A DNA stretch of 10,267 nt, taken from positions 1-10,267 of the forward strand of contig CAWCTX010000021.1 of the NCBI GenBank assembly GCA_963798505.1, written 5' to 3'. The notes beneath the pieces are model-generated. The model searched no databases. It worked only from the letters and a program-made list of their open reading frames with translations, and was not told the DNA's origin. Shown piece after piece: positions 5,768 through 10,267 of this stretch (position 1 is the stretch's first letter; every line of letters begins with the position of its first letter). The stretch is from CAVWSM01 sp963798505 (GTDB lineage Bacteria; Actinomycetota; Actinomycetes; Jiangellales; Jiangellaceae). The position numbers and the translations under genes were made by a program.

Positions 5768-6563
5768 ATGCGCTCTGGATACGCGCCGGTGAACGGCCTC
5801 GAGATGTACTACGAGATCCACGGCGAAGGGCAGCCACTCGTGCTGCTGCATGGCGCCTTCTCCGCAATCGGCACCTCGTTCGGCAAGGTGCTGCCTGGTC
5901 TGGCCAAGGGCCGTCAGGTCATCGGTCTCGAGATGCAGGCCCATGGGCACACCGCCGATATCGACCGCCCATTGTCGCCCGAACAGATGGCCGACGACAC
6001 GGTCGCAGCCCTTGAGCACCTGGGCATCGAGCGGGCCGATTTCTTCGGCTACAGCACGGGCGCATCCGTCGCCCTGCACGTAGTCACCCGGCACCCCAAC
6101 GTCGTGCGCAAGCTCGTCCTCGCCTCGGTGAGCTACACGCTCGACGGCGTCCACCCCGGCCTCTTGGACGGGTTGGGCGAGATGTCGTCCGAGATGATGC
6201 ACGGGTCGCCATGGCACGAGGAGTACCTGCAGATTGCCCCGCGACCGGAGGACTTCCCGGTCCTGTTCGAGAAGAAGACACAGATGGACCGGGCACTCAA
6301 GGACTTCTCCGCCGAGCAGATCAGCGCGATCGAGGCACCGACGCTGCTCGATGATCGGAGACTCCGATCTCATCCGCCCGGAGCACGCGGTCGAGATGTT
6401 CCGCCTGTTGGGGGGCGGCGTCTTTGGTGACCTCCCGGCCGGGCTGCCCGCGTCGCAGCTCGCGATCCTGCCGGGGACATCACACGTCACGCTGGTCGAC
6501 CGCGCAGACCTGCTGCTCGCGATCATCCCGCCGTTCCTGGACTCTGCTCAGTCGGCGCGGTAG
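5768..6563 (+). CDS. Alpha/beta-fold hydrolase, interrupted by one frameshift near 6350
   Basis: From ATG 5768 the first 194 codons give the typical N-terminal half: oxyanion motif LLHGAF (28-31 region), then the nucleophile elbow G94-Y-S96-T-G98, then a helical lid ending EAPTLL. The frame then turns to Arg/Pro-rich noise. Skipping G6350 gives MIGDSDLIRPEHA, carrying the likely catalytic Asp (D200), and PGTSHVTL, carrying the catalytic His (H239), up to TAG 6561-6563. The joined product is 264 aa, normal for the family. Without correction the enzyme lacks two of its three catalytic residues. No signal peptide is seen, so it should be cytoplasmic. The substrate is unknown (esterase, haloperoxidase-like or lactonase are all possible). 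An in-frame TAG at 5756 rules out a longer N-terminus. The ribosome binding site is weak: GGAGG lies about 18 bases upstream. The 3' end overlaps the convergent META gene by 16 bases. Confidence 0.82.
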
Positions 6564-7249
6564 TTCAGGCCGTTGTCGGTGTCGCCGAGGGTGAGTACGT
6601 CGGCCTCGATGACGTAAGGAACAGTGCCCTGGAGAACCTGCGTGACGTGTCGCTCGACGCGCATCGCGTCGGGCGGTCCGGCCTTGCGGGTGAGCCGGAG
6701 CGGACCGACCTCGATCGTGCCCTCGCCCAACGTCACCCGGCCGCCACCGGTGTTGCAGCCGGTGTCGACGTGGACCTGGTCGCCCTCGATGCGCAGTGCA
6801 GCCGTGACGTCGGCAAAGCTGGACACCGCGTCAGGTGTACGGATCGACTGCAGCCGCCACTGCGTCCCCGCCAAGGGGCGATCGGGATCGGCCTCGACCC
6901 GGTCGAGCATCTCCAGGGCCGACTCGCCGTGGGTCAGGGTCAGCCGGTTTCCGTCGAGCTCCAGGTAAGGCCGCGCCTGGAGCACGTCTTTCAGCCAGCG
7001 CTCCTGCCCATCGAGCTCCGGCAGGCACGCCATCATCGTGGACACGAGCTGCTCCACGACCAGCTCGCCGTCCCAGGCAGTCGCGGCTCCATTGATGCGG
7101 TTGCAGCCCGCATGGGCGCTGATTCGGCCACCCGCGAACGACAGGCTGATGCGACTGCCAGGGGCCAGCGCGAGGTTCTCGCCTTCGCGGACAGTGCGGG
7201 TCGACAGGAACGTACGGCCCTCGAGCGTCGCGACCATGTCGTCACGCAC
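6548..7249 (-). CDS. Protein with two META (HslJ-like) domains
   Basis: GTG 7249 has AGGAGG five bases upstream, overlapping the stop region of the permease gene, so it is preferred to ATG 7237. The 233-aa product contains two META-type domains. Domain 1 (about 5-115) has C49-N50 in AHAGCNRINGAA, then STMMAC (C75) and a C-terminal ALEMLDR strand. Domain 2 (about 124-230) begins PLAGTQWRLQSIRTPD and has C165-N166 in DTGCNTGGG, but lacks the second-Cys MAC motif. META domains occur in HslJ (heat-shock and novobiocin-resistance associated) and usually in exported lipoproteins. Here there is no signal peptide or lipobox, so a cytoplasmic location is likely. It is the last gene of the ABC transporter operon (10-base gap), which suggests an accessory role, but its biochemical function is unknown. 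Confidence 0.85.
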   Translation of the reverse strand: MRDDMVATLEGRTFLSTRTVREGENLALAPGSRISLSFAGGRISAHAGCNRINGAATAWDGELVVEQLVSTMMACLPELDGQERWLKDVLQARPYLELDGNRLTLTHGESALEMLDRVEADPDRPLAGTQWRLQSIRTPDAVSSFADVTAALRIEGDQVHVDTGCNTGGGRVTLGEGTIEVGPLRLTRKAGPPDAMRVERHVTQVLQGTVPYVIEADVLTLGDTDNGLNYRAD

Positions 7250-7259
7250 CCGAACCTCC

Positions 7260-8459
7260 TCAGTAGCGGATGGCGTCGATCACCTTGATCCGTACGGCCA
7301 CGATAGCCGGGGTCAGTCCGGCCAGCGCACCGACAAGCGTCGCCGCGATCATGCCCTCGACGGCGGCGCGGACCGGGAAGCCCGGCAGGTCGTCGAGGTC
7401 GAACAGGCTCGGTGGGAGATTCTTGACAATGGCCACCGCGAGCGCGACGCCGACGAGGCCGGCAACGACGGTCGCCCAAATGCTCTCCATCATCACGCCG
7501 AAGAACACGCGAGACGACGTCGCCCCGAAGCTGCGCCTGATGCCGATCTCCCGGATGCGGTAGCGGACCGTCACGAGCGCCACGTTGACCAGGGCGAGCG
7601 ATCCGAGGGCAAGGGCGATGGCCGCTGCGCCGCGGATCCCCCAGCGGATCTGCGCGTCCACTTTGGCAAAGTCGTCGCTGTCGCTTCGGTAGACGTTGAC
7701 CTCGGTGCCCGCCGGCAGCGTCGCCTTCAGGTCACGGGGGATGCGCTCCGTCAGCAGATCGACCTGGTCGGGCGGAACCCACATGCGCATCTCGGGAGGC
7801 CCTCCGTAGCCGCCGGCGCCCGCTCCGGCCCATCGTTCGACCGCCGGTTTGAGGAGGTAGGCAAAGGGCGTGTCCCCACCGCGGACGTTGTCATTGACCA
7901 CGCCGATGATGGTCACGCGCACGGGCCGCTGGCCCCCGAGCATGACCGTGGGATTGCTGCTCAAATCGGAGACACCGAGCTGGTTGAGAAACGCGTGGTT
8001 GACGATGGCGGTCGGTGCGTACCGCTCCACGTCGCTCTGGTCGAACCATCGCCCCTCGTCGAGGCGGATGCGGAACATGGCGCCGTAGTCGACATCGACC
8101 GTCTCGGACTGCACGAGGGCGCTGCCCTCGCGGAAACGGAACGTCTGCTCGCCATAGGTCACGGTGGTCGCGTAGGTGATCTCGTAGCGCTCGAGCAGAT
8201 CGGCGAACGCCTGCGCGTACACCTCGTCGTCAGGAAGAGAACCGCCGTTGGTGTAGGCGCCGACGTTGAGCGTTGCCGCGCGGCCGCTCCATCGCTCGTT
8301 CTGCTCGGCATTGGCCTGGCGAAGCATGTCGCCGAGCGCAGTGACCACCGTCATCGCCAGCACGGCGAGCATGACACCGATCAGCGACAGCACGACACGC
8401 ACCTTGTGCACCTTGACCTCACCCCACGCCTCGACGAGGGCCGCGAAGGCGCCGGTCAC
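7260..8459 (-). CDS. MacB/FtsX-family ABC transporter permease
   Basis: The 399-aa product has the MacB-type layout. A cytoplasmic N-terminal helix and the first membrane helix (about 22-42, VVLSLIGVMLAVLAM) come first. A large extracytoplasmic MacB_PCD domain (about 45-270) follows. Three C-terminal membrane helices (about 278-298, 326-345 and 369-390) complete the FtsX domain. The coupling motif REIGIRRSFGAT after helix 2 is the family hallmark, and the C-terminus ends in the typical ...VIDAIRY. It should dimerise and work with the ATPase encoded just upstream as a mechanotransmission pump, not a classical channel. The start is GTG 8459, which overlaps the ATPase stop as GTGA, so the genes are translationally coupled. 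The substrate cannot be read from the sequence; antibiotics, peptides or lipids are typical of the family. Confidence 0.93.
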   Translation of the reverse strand: MTGAFAALVEAWGEVKVHKVRVVLSLIGVMLAVLAMTVVTALGDMLRQANAEQNERWSGRAATLNVGAYTNGGSLPDDEVYAQAFADLLERYEITYATTVTYGEQTFRFREGSALVQSETVDVDYGAMFRIRLDEGRWFDQSDVERYAPTAIVNHAFLNQLGVSDLSSNPTVMLGGQRPVRVTIIGVVNDNVRGGDTPFAYLLKPAVERWAGAGAGGYGGPPEMRMWVPPDQVDLLTERIPRDLKATLPAGTEVNVYRSDSDDFAKVDAQIRWGIRGAAAIALALGSLALVNVALVTVRYRIREIGIRRSFGATSSRVFFGVMMESIWATVVAGLVGVALAVAIVKNLPPSLFDLDDLPGFPVRAAVEGMIAATLVGALAGLTPAIVAVRIKVIDAIRY

Positions 8460-9178
8460 AGCGTGGGCTCCAGCACCTGCTGGCGCAGCACATCGAGGTC
8501 AACGGCCGACAGTCGGCCATGGTCGAGCTTGCAGTGCCGGGTCGCGCGAGCCGCGACCGCGAGGTCGTGCGTGATCGTGATGAGGGTTGCCTCGGACTCA
8601 GACGCGATGTCGTCGAGCATGGCCATGATGTCCTGACCGGTCTCGACGTCGAGGGCGCCGGTCGGCTCGTCGGAGAGAATAACCCGCGGGTTGCGGACGA
8701 GGCTGCGCGCGATCGCCACTCGTTGTTGCTCGCCGCCGGAAAGCTTGTCCGGCGTCGCATCGAGCCGGTCATCCAGCCCGACGCGCTCCAGCATCTGCGC
8801 GGCGATGCGCCGGCGCTGCCAGAACTCTCGTCCACTCGCGTAGAGCATTGGAGCAGCGACGTTGTCCAGTGCCGAGCGCCGCGGCAGCAGGTTGAACTGC
8901 TGGAACACGAAGCCGAAGCTTCGGCCCCGCAGCCGTGCCCGGCGCCGGTCGGACAGGCGCGCGACGTCGGATCCGTCGAACATGTACTGCCCGTCGGTGG
9001 GCAGGTCGAGCAGTCCGACGATGTTGAGCAGGGTCGACTTCCCCGAGCCAGATCGTCCGATCACGGCGATGTGCTCGCCGGCGTCCACGCGAACGTCGAC
9101 GCCATCGAGGACGGTGAGGGTGCGCTCGTCGGGGAGCAGCACCGTACGGCTGACGCCCGCGAGCTCGATCAGGCTCAT
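8456..9178 (-). CDS. MacB/LolD-family ABC transporter ATP-binding protein
   Basis: The 240-aa protein is a complete nucleotide-binding domain. It has Walker A GRSGSGKST (41-49), a Q-loop in VFQQFNLLP (Q93/Q94), the signature LSGGEQQ (146-152), Walker B VILSDE (166-171) with catalytic E171, a D-loop GALD (174-177) and the switch H204 in TITHD. QFNLLPRRSALDNV and DEPTGALD are typical of the LolD/MacB/FtsE group, which partners with FtsX-type permeases. ATG 9178 overlaps the adaptor gene stop as ATGA, and its own stop overlaps the permease GTG, so all three are made together. It should drive ATP-dependent conformational change in the permease at the inner face of the membrane. Confidence 0.96.
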   Translation of the reverse strand: MSLIELAGVSRTVLLPDERTLTVLDGVDVRVDAGEHIAVIGRSGSGKSTLLNIVGLLDLPTDGQYMFDGSDVARLSDRRRARLRGRSFGFVFQQFNLLPRRSALDNVAAPMLYASGREFWQRRRIAAQMLERVGLDDRLDATPDKLSGGEQQRVAIARSLVRNPRVILSDEPTGALDVETGQDIMAMLDDIASESEATLITITHDLAVAARATRHCKLDHGRLSAVDLDVLRQQVLEPTL

Positions 9179-10209
9179 CCGACGAAGCCCTCGCCCGGAC
9201 GTGTCGCCGCCTTGTCGTTGGCGACTGGCACGAACTGCAGCAGCAGGTCGCCCTCGGTCAGGCCCTCAGTCACCTCGACCTGCTCGCCGTCGGTGAGGCC
9301 GAGCTTGACCTGCCGCTCCTCCTGCTGCCCGTCGGCTCCGACCACCCAGACGTTTCCGGTGGCAAACGATCCCTGGACGGCGGTCACCGGCACGACCAGC
9401 ACGTTCTCCGCCTTGCCGGCCTGCACGCTCATCGTCGCGAGCATGCCGTCGAACACGGTGACGCCCGCTGGCACCGAACAGCGGATCGTCGAGGCACCAG
9501 TGACGGGCATCCCGAACTGGTCGTACGTCGTGGGTTGCTGTTGCTGCTCTTGGTCGCTCGACATGCGGCCGATGCTCAGCCCGGCGCACTCGAACGGTGC
9601 CGGGCCGCCTTGGAGAGTGACCTGTGCGGAGCTGGGCGCTGACAACAGCCGGTACTGCTGGTCCGTCGTGACCGTGCCGTTCACGGAGAAGGTGCCGGGA
9701 ACAATCGAGCCGACGTCTCCGCCGATCGTGACCGACTGACCGACGAGCACCGAGTAGTCGACCACGGTGCCGGCAACGGGAGCCGTGACGACGGCGGTCT
9801 TCTTCTTCGGCGGCCGCGGCGTCTCGACGACGTTGCCCTCTGCATCGGTGGACCTCGCCGGGTCCTGCGGCTCCTCGAACACCACCTCGAGCAGCTTGTC
9901 GCCGGCGGCGACCCTGCTGCCCTTGGCAACCAGAATCTTGTTGATCTTGCCTTCGGCGGTGGCCTTCACCATGACAGCCGGGTCGGCCGTGATCGACGCG
10001 TCGACCGTTACGGTGTTCTCGACGGTGCCACGACCCACTGGCACGTGCGGATCGCTGACCGTTGCCGAGGGCGTGAGTGGTCCGCCCTCGTCGCTGACCG
10101 CGTCGGCATCGTCGCCGAAGGCCAGCTTGACCAGCGCGACGGCGATCACCGCCAGGAGCAGCAGCCGCACCGTCGGCAGGATGACTCTTCGGAACACGCC
10201 AGCCCCCAC
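9175..10209 (-). CDS. MacA/HlyD-like membrane-anchored adaptor of the ABC transporter
   Basis: The 344-aa product has one N-terminal membrane helix (about 9-31) and an extracytoplasmic body. The two halves of a biotinyl-lipoyl-like domain are visible: VKATAEGKINKILVAKGSRV with AAGDKLLEV (81-109), and TAPVAGTVVDYSVLVGQSV (142-160). They are joined by a short charged, Pro/Lys-rich loop (111-138), not by the long coiled-coil hairpin of Gram-negative MacA. A beta-barrel region with a Gln run (DQEQQQQ) and two Cys follows, then a membrane-proximal domain with VVGADGQQEERQVKLGLTDG. This shortened form suits a monoderm cell with no TolC-like channel. GTG 10209 lacks a Shine-Dalgarno. GTG 10197, preceded by GGGGG five bases upstream, is a reasonable alternative and keeps the helix. 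It is the first gene of the four-gene operon. Confidence 0.88.
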   Translation of the reverse strand: MGAGVFRRVILPTVRLLLLAVIAVALVKLAFGDDADAVSDEGGPLTPSATVSDPHVPVGRGTVENTVTVDASITADPAVMVKATAEGKINKILVAKGSRVAAGDKLLEVVFEEPQDPARSTDAEGNVVETPRPPKKKTAVVTAPVAGTVVDYSVLVGQSVTIGGDVGSIVPGTFSVNGTVTTDQQYRLLSAPSSAQVTLQGGPAPFECAGLSIGRMSSDQEQQQQPTTYDQFGMPVTGASTIRCSVPAGVTVFDGMLATMSVQAGKAENVLVVPVTAVQGSFATGNVWVVGADGQQEERQVKLGLTDGEQVEVTEGLTEGDLLLQFVPVANDKAATRPGEGFVG

Positions 10210-10221
10210 AGAGAAGTCTGC

Positions 10222-10256
10222 ATACCGGGTATCAGTAGATAGCGGGACATTAGCGG
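10222..10256. promoter_or_regulatory. Candidate operator region before the transporter operon
   Basis: ATACC-G-GGTAT (10222-10232) is a perfect odd-centred palindrome 13-23 bases before the adaptor's GTG. Just upstream, TAGCGG occurs twice (10240-10245 and 10251-10256) as a direct repeat with an 11-base period, about one helical turn. A TATCTA sequence on the minus strand (10241-10236) could be a -10 element, which would place the start site within the palindrome. No -35 is recognisable. This arrangement resembles a repressor or activator site, but the regulator is unknown. Confidence 0.4.
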
Positions 10257-10267
10257 CTTACCTTCCC

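Noticed and set aside
1541..6351. Programmed +1 frameshifting as a shared mechanism for the three broken genes
   Set aside because: The three sites share no slippery heptamer, stop codon in the shift position or obvious stimulatory structure. Sequence error or simple mutation is more likely, so the idea is kept only as an outside possibility.
7038..8636. Long plus-strand open frame of 532 codons opposite the permease and META genes
   Set aside because: It is antisense to two well-supported genes, is rich in Arg/His/Asp with no domain pattern, and crosses gene boundaries. This is typical of a GC-driven shadow frame.
8519..9739. Long plus-strand open frame of 406 codons opposite the ATPase and adaptor genes
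   Set aside because: The minus strand carries complete ABC ATPase motifs here. The plus-strand translation has no recognisable fold and low-complexity Ser/Pro stretches.

Overview
The window is very GC-rich, with GTG and ATG starts, ATGA/GTGA gene overlaps, a PafB/PafC-like pair of WYL regulators and a NarL-type sensor kinase/regulator pair. All this points to an actinobacterium (high-GC Gram-positive). I cannot name the genus. There are no RNA genes, insertion sequences, CRISPR arrays or phage genes. Almost all of the window is coding, and no gene-free stretch exceeds 300 bases.

Left part (1-3027). A gene on the minus strand runs off the left edge (start at 112). Upstream of it is a close match to the RecA-independent DNA-damage promoter motif that PafBC recognises in mycobacteria. 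Divergent from it lie two overlapping WYL-domain regulator genes, pafB-like and pafC-like, the second carrying a frameshift. Next is a Sec-exported protein of RTX-type nonapeptide calcium-binding repeats, ending at a strong hairpin that can terminate both strands.

Middle part (3033-5684, minus strand). A DesK/NarL-type histidine kinase (frameshifted in its membrane domain) overlaps its response regulator. The regulator is followed by a multi-pass membrane protein of unknown function. The gap before that membrane protein holds a 24-bp tandem repeat crossing the regulator's stop codon and a hairpin that partly covers the membrane gene's ribosome binding site. These three genes may form one signalling unit.

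Right part (5768-10267). An alpha/beta hydrolase gene (+ strand, also frameshifted) overlaps at its 3' end a minus-strand operon. That operon encodes a MacA-like adaptor, a MacB/LolD-like ATPase, a MacB-like permease and a protein with two META (HslJ-like) domains. The first three are joined by 4-base overlaps, and the META gene follows after 10 bases.

The most unusual feature is that three otherwise intact genes (pafC-like, kinase, hydrolase) each need exactly one base skipped in the same sense to restore a full-length family product. Sequence insertion errors are the simplest explanation, but real lesions are possible. I see no convincing undescribed defence or mobile system. The best leads are the PafBC-type promoter, the 24-bp tandem repeat, the hairpin on the ribosome binding site, and the META-domain partner of the ABC transporter.
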